This document shows positions 8,346 through 17,786 of a stretch of DNA of 64,000 nucleotides, piece after piece (within the stretch, counting starts at the first letter, position 1; each line of letters opens with the position of its first letter). The notes below the pieces were generated by a model. The model saw only the letters and a program-made list of their open reading frames with translations, was not told the DNA's origin and made no database searches. Position numbers and translations under genes: made by a program. Origin of the DNA: an uncultured Bacteroidota bacterium (GTDB lineage Bacteria > Bacteroidota > Bacteroidia > Chitinophagales > LD1); assembly GCA_937894725.1 (NCBI GenBank), contig CALAYL010000036.1:1-64000 (forward strand), written 5' to 3'.

Positions 8346-9104
8346 TTAGGTGGCTAAAACAAGCGAAACTTTTCTGTTTGGATATACATTTTTGACTCGA
8401 GTAGGTAGCTCACTTCCTTTTTTAAGATTGGTTAAAAGTGCACGCTCAGCAACGGTTAGTTTTTGTGGTATGGGTAGAAAAGCTTCTACTTTTCCATCGA
8501 GTAGGGTAGTAAAATAGCCATCTTCATTTTTACCTACAAGACTTGCGGGTGTTATTTCTTGGCTTTTTTTTAAAGCTAAAACGGCATGATATTCTGGAGC
8601 AAATTGTGCATCTATCAATACCGCTGCGAGCTTGTGTAGTTGGTCTGTTTGGGTGAGTTTGAAGTTTACGATTTCATCTTCTCGTGCAGCGTACACGGCC
8701 TCTGTATTTATTTCCCAATCGGTGATTTGAATAGGAATGTGCACGTAGGATGCAGCGTGTTTTATCATCCATTTGCCACTACTGTGTTTCTTGATATACC
8801 CCCGCAGTAGGTCTTTTGTTTTGGCCTCTTCGAGTAATAGGTCGATACGCTGATTGCGAATAAAAGTAAGGTCGTATGCCTCTAGTTTTGAGGGGTCTCT
8901 CCGCGATTGGTTAAGTTTGAAACTAAGTTCATCGCCATAGGAAAATTGATGAGCCGGGTGTCCACCATTTTTTACAAAGGCGAGTTGCATAATCCTATCG
9001 AAGTAAAAAAAAGCTACTTGACCGCCCTCTACATCAATAAAGCCAATGTGTTTTTCTCTATCGTAGCTGGCCACAGTACCGAAATAGATGTTATGTCTTC
9101 CCAT
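8346..9104 (-). CDS. two-OB-fold RNA-binding-like protein (cold-shock-like + S1-like)
   Basis: A 252-residue soluble protein I do not recognise by name. Residues 8-60 resemble a cold-shock domain (GTVASYDREKHIGFIDVEGG, with an insertion), and residues 195-252 look like an S1-type OB fold (SLVGKNEDGYFTTLLDGKVE then RVKNVYPNRKVSLVL). The middle (75-190) is mixed alpha/beta without an obvious motif. The pairing suggests RNA binding. It stands alone, convergent with the reductase homologue (73 bp gap holding a weak hairpin at 8290-8305). A TAAATTTG -7-like box at 9109-9116 ends only 5 nt before the ATG, which would make the mRNA nearly leaderless if real. Confidence 0.6.
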   Translation of the reverse strand: MGRHNIYFGTVASYDREKHIGFIDVEGGQVAFFYFDRIMQLAFVKNGGHPAHQFSYGDELSFKLNQSRRDPSKLEAYDLTFIRNQRIDLLLEEAKTKDLLRGYIKKHSSGKWMIKHAASYVHIPIQITDWEINTEAVYAAREDEIVNFKLTQTDQLHKLAAVLIDAQFAPEYHAVLALKKSQEITPASLVGKNEDGYFTTLLDGKVEAFLPIPQKLTVAERALLTNLKKGSELPTRVKNVYPNRKVSLVLAT

Positions 9105-9156
9105 GTGACAAATTTAGTAAAGGAATGTTGGTATAAAAATGATATTATGGAAAACA

Positions 9157-10983
9157 CTAGTTCCTTACCAAAAGCACTATGCCTTTTCGCTCTACTTTAG
9201 TGCCATCGGCCGCTATGAATGAAATTAGGTAAGCGTAACCGCCTTGTTGAACCAGTTTGCCTCCATCTGAACCATCCCATCCTTGAGCAGGATTGGTAGT
9301 TTCAAAAATCCTACCCCCATAACGGTTGTAGATAGTCATTCGATAGTTGGCTGGGTCGCCAAAAAATATCGTGGGCTTAAACACATTATTTACGCCTTCT
9401 GGCACAAATGCGTTAGGAATGTAGATAATAGGTCGATGAAAAAGGCATACTCGGTTTGAGGTAGTTTGCAAGCTGCTTACTAGAGGTACATCGGGTAAGC
9501 TGAGGTCATATTCTGCCTCTATGTAATAGCAAAATTCACCTCTTTCGCTCAAAAACTGATAGAGAGAATCTTTAAATGAGTTGACCGATGGGCCAAAGGT
9601 TTGGATGAGTTGCCATCCCGTGCCATAGTTTCTATAGAGATGATACTTTTGCACCGTTGCACCCAAAAGTTCGTAGCTATTCCAATCTAATTTTATCTCG
9701 TAATAATCGGTGAGTTCAGCTTGTAAAAAGATGGTTTTGCCTTTAGGCGAAATTCGTTCTCCCTGACAACTATCTACTGCTTTTATTTGATAGCAATATG
9801 GGGTTTCTTGGGTCAAAGCGAATGAATCTGTATAGGCATAATCTAACACAAATGGAGGTGTAACGCGTAGGTTTTTAATCGATAAAAAATTAGTGCAATC
9901 TTCGGTGCGCAACAGCTCATGTGTGAGAAGCTCAGCTTTTGGGTCTGTCAGCCAGTCGATCTCTACATGGTTATCGGGGGTGACAGATAGCCGCTTGATA
10001 TATACGAAGTCTGGCGGTTGTACGATTGAGGGGCGCTGACATACATAGTTTGAAAACGCAATCACATTGGAATCTGCTGCACTTACCGCACCTATGCTTA
10101 TACAAATAGAGTCATTGTCATTAAAATCGGTAAAAGGGAAATTGGTCGTGCTACTATCTGTTTCTCCTACTTTGGCATAGCCAGCTAGATTTTTATTGAC
10201 CCATATTTCATAGCGAAGCACACCTTGTGGAAAGTTGATGTATTTATTCCATTTTAGCTTGACTTCTCTAAGACATCTAGCTACGGTAGTTTCTAAAAAA
10301 GTGCTTTGATGGGGAGAGGTATTGAATGCGCTGGGTTGGTTGCCTAAACAGCTATCGCCAGCAGCTATAGTATAGCCTACAGACTGGATGGAAGGGTCTT
10401 GAATCGAATCGATATACGAAGTTGTGAAACGTCCATAAATAGTATCAATAGGCACTATACCACCGTTGGGTAGATAGGCATAGATGATATAAAATTTAGT
10501 TTGAGGAGAGTTGCTAGGCTGCCAACTAAAAGTTACATGTCCGTCTTGATTAGCACTCACCGAAAGTATAGCGGGCGTGAGTGGGTTTGATTCGTTTTGA
10601 ATAGTATCGCTTTGAGATGGAGTAAATCCAGGGCAATTGAAATTCGCTTCCATATAATAAAACCAAGTAGGATTGATGCTCAATGCTCCGCTGTGAATGT
10701 AGTTTGTCTGTGTTTGATTGGTGATTGTAGCGACTACATTATAAGGGCCTGTTTTTGTATTGCTGCCATACAAAGTATAGTTCACAAATGGGCCACAAGC
10801 ATTACTTACATTTTGCCAAGTGATACTTATATTGCTCCCTACAAAATCATTGACAATACAGGTAAGTCGAGGGGAGGCTATTTGCTGCGATTGAACAGTA
10901 TTGGGAGTTATAGCAAAAATCAATAGCATCGCTATCGAACAAACGAAATATCTAAAATCAAATTGTCTAAACATCGGTTTCAA
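9157..10983 (-). CDS. secreted fibronectin-III-like protein with T9SS type B sorting domain
   Basis: Exported protein of 608 residues. A signal peptide covers about residues 1-33 (hydrophobic core VCSIAMLLIFAI, ending near VQSQQ). Four to five FnIII-like units follow, recognised by repeated ITW/VTFSW, LKWN and YCYQIKAVD strands. The last ~85 residues are a gliding-motility-associated (type B) C-terminal domain: IYIPNAFVPEGVNNVFKP, then MTIYNRYGGRIFETTNPAQGWDG and a GIVLLVRN end. Type B proteins are secreted by the T9SS and usually need a PorP/SprF partner, but none adjoins this gene. Only 3 bp separate it from the M16 peptidase upstream, so it may be transcribed with the peptidase pair. Ligand unknown. 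Confidence 0.85.
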   Translation of the reverse strand: MKPMFRQFDFRYFVCSIAMLLIFAITPNTVQSQQIASPRLTCIVNDFVGSNISITWQNVSNACGPFVNYTLYGSNTKTGPYNVVATITNQTQTNYIHSGALSINPTWFYYMEANFNCPGFTPSQSDTIQNESNPLTPAILSVSANQDGHVTFSWQPSNSPQTKFYIIYAYLPNGGIVPIDTIYGRFTTSYIDSIQDPSIQSVGYTIAAGDSCLGNQPSAFNTSPHQSTFLETTVARCLREVKLKWNKYINFPQGVLRYEIWVNKNLAGYAKVGETDSSTTNFPFTDFNDNDSICISIGAVSAADSNVIAFSNYVCQRPSIVQPPDFVYIKRLSVTPDNHVEIDWLTDPKAELLTHELLRTEDCTNFLSIKNLRVTPPFVLDYAYTDSFALTQETPYCYQIKAVDSCQGERISPKGKTIFLQAELTDYYEIKLDWNSYELLGATVQKYHLYRNYGTGWQLIQTFGPSVNSFKDSLYQFLSERGEFCYYIEAEYDLSLPDVPLVSSLQTTSNRVCLFHRPIIYIPNAFVPEGVNNVFKPTIFFGDPANYRMTIYNRYGGRIFETTNPAQGWDGSDGGKLVQQGGYAYLISFIAADGTKVERKGIVLLVRN

Positions 10984-10986
10984 AAT

Positions 10987-12267
10987 TTAGCCTACGGCTA
11001 CTTTATACATGTTATCAAAATCTAAATATTGCTCTGCGAGATACTTCACTTTTTTGGGTGTCATGCTGTGAATCGTTTCCAGATAGCTATTTACACTATC
11101 GGCAGATTTATCGAAAAGCAGTAAGCCTTTCCAAACATCGGCATAACGGAAAGCCCCATCGACCGAACGAAGTATGCGACCAGAAAGATAATTTTGCACT
11201 GTTTCCAACTCTTCTTTAGATATCATTTCATGTTGTAAACGTTGCATCTCGTTTTTTATTTCATAGAAAGTAGCTTCTCTGTGCTCTTTGCCTACATCGG
11301 CACTCACTTCAAAAATGGTACCGTTTTTGTATGGTGTTAGCGAAGAATATATCCCATAAGTATAGCCCTTTTCTTCTCGGATATTGGTCATCAATCTTGA
11401 TCCAAAATAGCCGCCAAATATAGTGTTTAGCACGCTCAGTGCATCAAAATCTGGATGCGTTTTTAAAATGCTTTGTTGGCCTACCATCACAGTAGATTGA
11501 ACTGCGCCCTCGATAGGCTGATAATGATCTAAAATTGGATTTGAGCTAGTCGAATGCATTACTTTTGTTGCTTTTTTACCTGCCCAGTCCGCTTGACCAA
11601 AAAGACTGTCAAGTTTACTGATATTGGTATCTGTATAGTTTCCAGATATGATGATAAAACAGTTTTGTGCATTGAAATACTCAAAAAAGTAAGACTTAAT
11701 TTCAATGATATTGAGTTTTTCAAAATCGGACTCTTCGGTCACTCTGCCATACGGGTGTGCTTGTCCCCACATATTTTGCAAGAAGATACGATTGGCCAAA
11801 TAGTCGTTTTTTGCCAAGTTCTGAAAATGCTGTGCTTTTCTTTTTTCAGTTAAGGTTTCAAATTCATTGTGAGTGAAAGAAGCTTTAGTAAAAATCTCTT
11901 TTATCAGAGGCAAAATAGCATCTAAGTTTTTCTTTAGCGAATAGAGCTGAAAGCCAGCATTTGAAAAAAAAGTGTGATCCTCAAGATTGCAACCGTAAAA
12001 ATCGAGAAGGTCGTCAATCTCAAATGCAGACTTAGTTTGAGTGCCTTCTTTTGCAAGTCGAGTAGCGAAATCTGCAACCAGATTTGTAGGCTCATACCAT
12101 TTGCCTGCTTCAAATGAAAAGTCGATTTTGACCACTTCGTGCTCACTTTTTATACCGTACACTATCAAGCCATTTGATAAAGTAAAGGTCTCGGTACAAG
12201 GCAGATGAATATGTTTTGCAATATGGATGGCGGGAGCAACATTGCGATTGATGTTAGTCTTACTCAT
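10987..12267 (-). CDS. M16 family peptidase-like subunit without zinc motif
   Basis: Second subunit of a two-chain M16 (pitrilysin/MPP-like) protease, 426 residues. The HxxEH zinc motif is missing in the N-terminal half, while the C-terminal region carries the R-x(n)-Y substrate-pocket pair in NIREEKGYTYGIYSSL, the usual division of labour between non-catalytic and catalytic M16 subunits. Its first 8 nt overlap the end of the upstream catalytic gene, so the two are translationally coupled. No signal peptide is evident, suggesting cytoplasmic action on peptides, although periplasmic location cannot be ruled out. Family assignment is firm. Confidence 0.88.
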   Translation of the reverse strand: MSKTNINRNVAPAIHIAKHIHLPCTETFTLSNGLIVYGIKSEHEVVKIDFSFEAGKWYEPTNLVADFATRLAKEGTQTKSAFEIDDLLDFYGCNLEDHTFFSNAGFQLYSLKKNLDAILPLIKEIFTKASFTHNEFETLTEKRKAQHFQNLAKNDYLANRIFLQNMWGQAHPYGRVTEESDFEKLNIIEIKSYFFEYFNAQNCFIIISGNYTDTNISKLDSLFGQADWAGKKATKVMHSTSSNPILDHYQPIEGAVQSTVMVGQQSILKTHPDFDALSVLNTIFGGYFGSRLMTNIREEKGYTYGIYSSLTPYKNGTIFEVSADVGKEHREATFYEIKNEMQRLQHEMISKEELETVQNYLSGRILRSVDGAFRYADVWKGLLLFDKSADSVNSYLETIHSMTPKKVKYLAEQYLDFDNMYKVAVG

Positions 12268-13510
12268 GGTTAGCTGTTTTTAGCACATCATAAAAAAGAG
12301 TATTCGCAACTTCTGGTTGAAAGCAAGTGGTAGCATGATGCTTAATATCTTCTAGCTTCACCGCATTGTAACGGTCAATTTCAGAGAAAAGTAAATTTGC
12401 ATCACCCAAAAGCTCATAAAACGCTAGGTTAAATGCGCGATTCATCAGATTTGTATCTGAAAAGCGAGTATAGGTCTCAAATTTATTTTTCAATTTATTG
12501 AGCTGTGTTTCATCTAATTCAAGAATCGTAGTGTGGAGTATTTCTTGGATGGCGCTATCAACCTCTGCAAAATCTACATCATCCGTTAGTTTTCCTTCTA
12601 TCACAAATAGTCCTTCATCAAGAGTTTCGGTCAGGTAGCAACTTACGGTGTTTAGCCATCTTTTTTCCTTCACTAAAATTCTATATAGCGAAGCTGTGTC
12701 AGTTCCAGCTATGGCATCGCGGAGTAGATCGAGACTGTAGTATGCAGAAGAGGTTCGTGCGGGCATTTTATAGGTTTTGTAAATTGCTTTGGCAGGCACA
12801 TCGGCTGCTATGGTTTTGTAGCGAGCTGAGGTTTGGAGTGGCTCAACTGGCAGACTTCGGACTTTTTTTGGTAACGAAGGAATGTCTCCAAACCATTTTT
12901 GGACTAGTTTAATTGCGTCCTCATTTTTGATCGCTCCGCAAATACTTAATATGGCATTGTTCGGTTGATAATAACTATCAAAAAATGCTTTTACATCTTC
13001 CATTTGAGCATCTTCTACATGCGAAAGATCAAGGCCAATGGTAGGCCAGCGATAGGGGTGCTGCTGATAAGCCAACGCAGATAACTCATGCCATACATTG
13101 CCATACGGTTTATTGATGTAGTGCTCTTTAAATTCTTCCGTCACTACTCTTTTTTGTGTTTCTAGACTTTCATTTTCAAAAGCTAGTGAGAGCATTCTAT
13201 CGCTTTCTAACCAAAGTGCGGTTTCTATATTTTGTGCAGGGAGAATGTCGTAATAGTTGGTGAGGTCGTTAGTAGTAAATGCATTGCTCTCGCCACCTGC
13301 ATGTTCGAGTGGAGTGTCGAAATCTTCGATGTTTACCGACCCTTCAAACATGAAGTGTTCAAAAAGATGTGCAAAGCCTGTCTTTGTAGGCGATTCATCT
13401 CTTGCCCCTACATCATACAGTACGTTAACCACCGCCAGGGGGGTACTGAAATCTTCTTGAACGATAAGAGTTAGACCGTTTTTTAAAGTATGTCTATGGG
13501 CTATTTGCAT
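12260..13510 (-). CDS. M16 family zinc metallopeptidase, catalytic subunit
   Basis: Insulinase/MPP-type peptidase of 416 residues with the inverted zinc motif H48-L-F-E51-H52 (GFAHLFEHFMFEGS) and the downstream zinc glutamate in VVTEEFKEHY. It should cleave peptides or misfolded polypeptides together with the subunit encoded next. The start is placed at ATG 13510 (MQIAHRHTLKNGLTL), which matches the usual beginning of the family; a reading from 13552 adds 14 residues (MMICVILAYF) that look like upstream sequence rather than a signal peptide. A degenerate TACTTTAC box lies at 13521-13528. It follows the thioredoxin-like gene by 57 bp on the same strand. Confidence 0.9.
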   Translation of the reverse strand: MQIAHRHTLKNGLTLIVQEDFSTPLAVVNVLYDVGARDESPTKTGFAHLFEHFMFEGSVNIEDFDTPLEHAGGESNAFTTNDLTNYYDILPAQNIETALWLESDRMLSLAFENESLETQKRVVTEEFKEHYINKPYGNVWHELSALAYQQHPYRWPTIGLDLSHVEDAQMEDVKAFFDSYYQPNNAILSICGAIKNEDAIKLVQKWFGDIPSLPKKVRSLPVEPLQTSARYKTIAADVPAKAIYKTYKMPARTSSAYYSLDLLRDAIAGTDTASLYRILVKEKRWLNTVSCYLTETLDEGLFVIEGKLTDDVDFAEVDSAIQEILHTTILELDETQLNKLKNKFETYTRFSDTNLMNRAFNLAFYELLGDANLLFSEIDRYNAVKLEDIKHHATTCFQPEVANTLFYDVLKTANHE

Positions 13511-13567
13511 GTATAATGTCGTAAAGTATGCAAGTATAACGCAAATCATCAATTATTTGAATCTAAT

Positions 13568-14968
13568 CTACCGACCTAAAACGGCTTTCAATGTTTTAAG
13601 AGCATCGCCACTTGGTCGTGGAGCGTTACTGTCAGCTATGTTCCCATCACTATCTATAATGATGTAGTGAGGGATGCCCTGTATAGCGTAATCATTGCTA
13701 ATCTTGGCTTTGCCATTTTCGTAATCAATCACATTTATACCATTCGGTTGATGCTTAATCAATGCTTCTCGCCATTGAGCCGCATCTGCATCTATCGACA
13801 CATTTAGAAAAACAATATCATCGCCATTGAGTTCTTCGTATAGTTTTTTAGCAAAAGGTATTTCTCTTTTGCAGGGGCCACACCAGCTCGCCCATACATC
13901 TACATAGATAACTTTGCCTCTGTATCGATCCGATGAAAAGGAATTTCCATTTTCATCTTTGGCTTTGATGATGGGGGCTTCATTACCTTTTTTTAGTTTG
14001 TTAAAAGTGACAAGCGCACTATCTACTACAGCGTTATATAAGTTGTATTGAGAGTGAGATACAAAAACTTCGTAGAGTTTGCTTACCATATCTGGATTAT
14101 TTTCAAACTTGATGCAATTTAAGGTTTGTTTAGCCAACAAATATTCTTGTATTGCTGGGGTGAAATCTTTTTCTATAACCGCTATGGTGGCATCTAGATT
14201 ATTTTGGTTCGTGTCTTGATGGTGGGCTTGGGCTATTTTTAATTTTAGATAGCTGTTCAAAAAATCTGTATAGGAATAGTCGTCTAGCAAATCGTTACGT
14301 TCTATTTTTATGGGAGTTAGAAAATCGAAGTAATTATCTGAAATAGGGGTGAAGTCTAAATCTTTTGCAAAGTATGTTCGCGCATCAGCATAGAGTATTT
14401 TTCGATGTGCAAAATGATACACAAGCAGGTCTTTCTTTTTATTAAAAACGGAGATGTCATTTTGGGTAATTGCTTTGTCCGCAAATTTGTTTAGCAATTG
14501 GTAAGCGTTGTTTTCAACTACTTTGAAGCTATCTATAAAGTCGTTTTCCTGTAATTTAAAATAGGCCATCGGAATTTCACTAGTTGATAAAATTGCAGCA
14601 GCATTATAATTGTTTATCAAAGCCCCGTCTCCACTATATTTGAGCGATTTGTCAAAATTTTTGTAATCTAGAGAAAGGCGGATTTTCTGATTTGGATATA
14701 GAGTGATATTGGTTTCTTCTTGGCCATTTTTGAGTGTTAAGTCGATTGCGCTATTTACTGGTACGTCTAGCTCAAATTTGCCCGATTTTCCGATTTGAGT
14801 AGTGGCTAGTTTTGTCTTTTTATAAGCTAATTTCATGTCTTTGAACCAAAGATCTAAGGTGGCGTTCGGTGAATTTTTTATAACCCCCATGATCTTTGCA
14901 TTGGATTGTCCGATAAGCATTTGGATGCTTACAAAAAGCAAAAAAAATGAAAGTAATGGTTTTCTCAT
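13568..14968 (-). CDS. TlpA/ResA-like thioredoxin-fold protein with DUF4369-like N-terminus
   Basis: Exported thiol-disulphide oxidoreductase of 466 residues. A signal peptide is visible at 1-24 (LLSFFLLFVSIQML, ending GQSNA). Residues 25-110 form the beta-rich N-terminal domain common in Bacteroidota members, then a helical linker region, then a redoxin domain at about 325-466 with the active site C363-G-P-C366 in VDVWASWCGPCKREIPF and the cis-proline GIPHYIIID. It probably acts in the periplasm on disulphides of secreted, Cys-containing proteins, which are plentiful in this window. It lies 54 bp downstream of menE; whether it is in the same transcript is unclear. Confidence 0.88.
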   Translation of the reverse strand: MRKPLLSFFLLFVSIQMLIGQSNAKIMGVIKNSPNATLDLWFKDMKLAYKKTKLATTQIGKSGKFELDVPVNSAIDLTLKNGQEETNITLYPNQKIRLSLDYKNFDKSLKYSGDGALINNYNAAAILSTSEIPMAYFKLQENDFIDSFKVVENNAYQLLNKFADKAITQNDISVFNKKKDLLVYHFAHRKILYADARTYFAKDLDFTPISDNYFDFLTPIKIERNDLLDDYSYTDFLNSYLKLKIAQAHHQDTNQNNLDATIAVIEKDFTPAIQEYLLAKQTLNCIKFENNPDMVSKLYEVFVSHSQYNLYNAVVDSALVTFNKLKKGNEAPIIKAKDENGNSFSSDRYRGKVIYVDVWASWCGPCKREIPFAKKLYEELNGDDIVFLNVSIDADAAQWREALIKHQPNGINVIDYENGKAKISNDYAIQGIPHYIIIDSDGNIADSNAPRPSGDALKTLKAVLGR

Positions 14969-15022
14969 ACAGCTTTAAGGTTTGTTTTTTAAAGTAAGTC
15001 GAATACGAAAATAGTCGCTTAT

Positions 15023-16069
15023 TTATGGTTTTTCAAGAGAAACTATGTCTTTATATGCATCCATATTTTTTATCAGTTTGTTTGTGGCAGTATATATAAA
15101 CTCTTTTACCAGCAATAGTTTCCTTGGTCTTTCAAATTTTGATATCGACTGAAAATCGAAATTAGACTTTTTATCTTTTTGCGCTATCACTATTACTACT
15201 GTTTCGCCTAGTTTATCATCGGCTAATTTTGCTATAAAAAAGGGGCAGTCAATGCTATTCTTTAGTTTGTTTTCTATATCTAGTAGATTCACTTTTACGC
15301 CACCAGTATTCGCTATATCATCTGTGCGGCCTAGCCATTTGAATTGGGTTCCATTTATCAATTCTACTCTATCATTTGAGATGATATCTAATTGATCTGG
15401 CATAGTGATGATTAGTCTTTGATCAAGATCTGTTTTTATTTTAATTCCATCTAAAACACTAAAATGGCTTGCTGTTTTTGGAGCTATTTGACGGAGTGCA
15501 ATATGGCTCACAGTCTCTGTCATACCAAATGTTTCATAGATGTGAATGGGTAATGATTTTAGGGTATTTTCTAAAGTTTCGCTTATTTGTCCTCCTCCTA
15601 TGATTACATTTTTGATGTTTGAAAATTGAGTTTTGCTCTTTTCTTGCATCATGCTTTCAAAGACTTGCATGGGTGTAAACGCAGCAAATTCAACATTGGT
15701 CAGTAAAGCTTCATCTAGCGGTTTTGTGTTGGGTTCTATACAAATGAGTTTTGCTTGCAAAACGATTGCTCGAACGATCATCATTTTGCCTCCTATATTA
15801 GCAGCAGGAATGGCGAGCAGTAGATTAGATTTTTTTTCTAGTTGTAAATATTCTATGGTTCGTTGAGCGCTTTGTATCATTGCGGTTCGAGCGTGCGTGA
15901 TTGCCTTAGGTGTGCCAGTAGATCCTGAGGTGTGCGCTATAAAAGTTGCCTGATTTTTAGTAAGCCAATCATCAATAAACTCAATGATAGGTGCAGCCCA
16001 CATAAATGCAGCAAACTTTTCGCTTTGCCGAATCCAATCTTTTGAAAAGTCAATTACAAACATCGTCAA
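15023..16069 (-). CDS. menE: o-succinylbenzoate-CoA ligase-like AMP-binding enzyme, short form
   Basis: Adenylate-forming enzyme that would activate o-succinylbenzoate to its CoA thioester in menaquinone synthesis. The phosphate-binding loop TSGSTGTPKAI is at 47-57, the ETFGMTETVSHIAL segment supplies the A5 motif, and KWLGRTDDIANTGGVKVN provides the hinge. At 348 residues it lacks about 100 N-terminal residues of canonical MenE; short MenE of this size occur in Bacteroidota. Its start overlaps the end of menC by 20 bp, which supports the pathway. The C-terminal lysine region (TATNKLIKNMDAYKD) contains the adenylation lysine. Assignment good. Confidence 0.85.
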   Translation of the reverse strand: MTMFVIDFSKDWIRQSEKFAAFMWAAPIIEFIDDWLTKNQATFIAHTSGSTGTPKAITHARTAMIQSAQRTIEYLQLEKKSNLLLAIPAANIGGKMMIVRAIVLQAKLICIEPNTKPLDEALLTNVEFAAFTPMQVFESMMQEKSKTQFSNIKNVIIGGGQISETLENTLKSLPIHIYETFGMTETVSHIALRQIAPKTASHFSVLDGIKIKTDLDQRLIITMPDQLDIISNDRVELINGTQFKWLGRTDDIANTGGVKVNLLDIENKLKNSIDCPFFIAKLADDKLGETVVIVIAQKDKKSNFDFQSISKFERPRKLLLVKEFIYTATNKLIKNMDAYKDIVSLEKP

Positions 16070-17096
16070 GGGTTCCCCATTTTTTTAAAGCACTATAAAA
16101 TAGTTGCCCTCTATCAATATACAGCGGTGAAGTAATATTCTTTTGATAAAGTTCGCCTGTACCTAGACCTTGAGTAGCAGATATGCCTTTGTTTGCAACC
16201 CATTGACTGATAGCGTTTAGGCCAATATTTGTTTCGAGGGCAGAGGTTGCCCACCAACCTATATTTCTTTTTTGAGCCTGTTTTATCCACTTATCAGCCA
16301 TTGTCAAACCACCTATTAGAGACGGTTTTAGTATAATATATTGCGGATTTATGGCATCAAGTAGTTCTTCCATTTTGTGTTCTTCAAATACAGCAATTAA
16401 CTCTTCATCTAGCGCAATGTCAATGATTTTATCATTACAAAGTTCAGCCATTAGTTTCCATTGATTTGCAGCAATGGGTTGCTCGATAGAGTGGATGTCA
16501 AACTCTGAGAGCCTGCTAAGCCTTTCTCTCACTATGTTTGGTGCAAATGCACCATTAGCATCTACTCTAATTTCTATTTTGTCTTTATCAAATTCATTTC
16601 TGATTTTTGAGAGCAATCTACATTCTGCTTCAAAGTCGATAGCGCCTACCTTTAGTTTAAAACAACGAAATCCTTTTTCGTATTTTTCATTGATTTCGTG
16701 GCTCATGGTTTTTTCCTCTGCCATCCATATCAAACCATTGATAGGTATAGGTTGTAGCTGATTTGTGAAAGGCGATTCAAACAAAATTTTCCTACCTCCA
16801 TTTTTAAAATCGAGTAGCGCAGTTTCCACTGCAAAAGCAATAGATGGATGTGTTTTAATAATGTCTTTTTTTATCAATTCCCACTGCTCAATTTTGTCAC
16901 AAACAGCGTGAAGCATGTCGGGTAATGTATCTAAGTGATCTCTGCTCAACCCTTTGATAACACTGCATTCCCCAATGCCTATGATTTCTTCGTTTTCTAA
17001 AGTGATGAAATAGCCAAATTTATGGTTCATACCACCACGAGAAGTAAGAATGGGAGTCTTAAACGGAATTTTGTATGGAGCAAAATAAGCTTTCAT
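16050..17096 (-). CDS. menC: o-succinylbenzoate synthase (enolase superfamily)
   Basis: Dehydrates SHCHC to o-succinylbenzoate in the classical menaquinone pathway. The muconate-lactonising-like barrel shows K147-x-K149 (CFKLKVG), metal ligands Asp179 (RVDANGAF), Glu205 (SIEQP) and Asp230 (ALDEEL), and the second catalytic base Lys257 (ILKPSLIGG). N-terminal capping domain is at 1-115. Length 348 is normal. It overlaps cobB by 4 bp (ATGA) and menE by 20 bp. A dipeptide epimerase or N-acylamino-acid racemase is the alternative for this fold, but menE linkage decides for MenC. Confidence 0.9.
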   Translation of the reverse strand: MKAYFAPYKIPFKTPILTSRGGMNHKFGYFITLENEEIIGIGECSVIKGLSRDHLDTLPDMLHAVCDKIEQWELIKKDIIKTHPSIAFAVETALLDFKNGGRKILFESPFTNQLQPIPINGLIWMAEEKTMSHEINEKYEKGFRCFKLKVGAIDFEAECRLLSKIRNEFDKDKIEIRVDANGAFAPNIVRERLSRLSEFDIHSIEQPIAANQWKLMAELCNDKIIDIALDEELIAVFEEHKMEELLDAINPQYIILKPSLIGGLTMADKWIKQAQKRNIGWWATSALETNIGLNAISQWVANKGISATQGLGTGELYQKNITSPLYIDRGQLFYSALKKWGTLDDVCN

Positions 17097-17785
17097 CGCA
17101 GTGTTTGAAGCAATTCGTCAACTAAAAGTGGAACACCATTGGTGGCTTTTTGTTGTCTGAAATCTATTTTTCTAATATCTTTCGGAGAAGATTTTGCATC
17201 CGGATTTATCACATAAATAGGGCAAAGATAAGATGCTTCATAAACTAGTCCTGCTGCGGGATACACTGCCATCGAAGTACCTATGACGATGATATAGTCT
17301 GCCTTTCGGACTAATTTTAGAGCATTTGGGAACATCGATACTTCTTCGCCAAACCAAACAATGTGTGGACGGAGTGTATGGCCGGATTCATTTTTATCTG
17401 ATTCGGTTAGGTCTTTTTTCCACTCATAAATAAGGTGAGGGTTTTCTACGCTCCTCACCTTTAGCAACTCTCCATGAAGATGCAATACGTTGGTAGAGCC
17501 TGCTCGCTCGTGGAGGTCATCTACATTTTGGGTAATGATTGCTACATTGAATTTTTCTTCCAATTTGACTAACGCTCGATGACCGTCATTAGGATTGGCA
17601 TCTAATAAGTTTTTTCTTCTTTGATTATAAAAATCGAGGACTAGTGATTTGTTTTTCTTCCAAGCATCGGGTGTAGCTACGTCTTCTATACGATGGTTTT
17701 CCCATGTACCATCTGTATCTCTAAATGTTTTGATACCACTTTCAGCACTCATGCCAGCTCCTGTCAATATCACGATATTTTTCAT
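17093..17785 (-). CDS. cobB: Sir2-family NAD-dependent protein deacylase, zinc-less class III
   Basis: NAD-dependent lysine deacylase, 230 residues. Rossmann NAD motifs are GAGMSAESGIKTFRD (9-23) and TQNVDDLHERAGS (85-97); the catalytic base is His104 (LHLHGEL). Tyr53 and Arg56 (FYNQRR) are the class III pair that binds succinyl/malonyl/glutaryl-lysine, so desuccinylase activity is likely. The four cysteines that hold zinc in E. coli CobB, normally between HGEL and LRPHIVWFGE, are all absent (the segment reads VRSVENPHLIYEWKK and ESDKNESGHT). It overlaps menC by 4 bp and follows the NlpC/P60 gene by 1 bp. Confidence 0.9.
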   Translation of the reverse strand: MKNIVILTGAGMSAESGIKTFRDTDGTWENHRIEDVATPDAWKKNKSLVLDFYNQRRKNLLDANPNDGHRALVKLEEKFNVAIITQNVDDLHERAGSTNVLHLHGELLKVRSVENPHLIYEWKKDLTESDKNESGHTLRPHIVWFGEEVSMFPNALKLVRKADYIIVIGTSMAVYPAAGLVYEASYLCPIYVINPDAKSSPKDIRKIDFRQQKATNGVPLLVDELLQTLR

Positions 17786-17786
17786 T

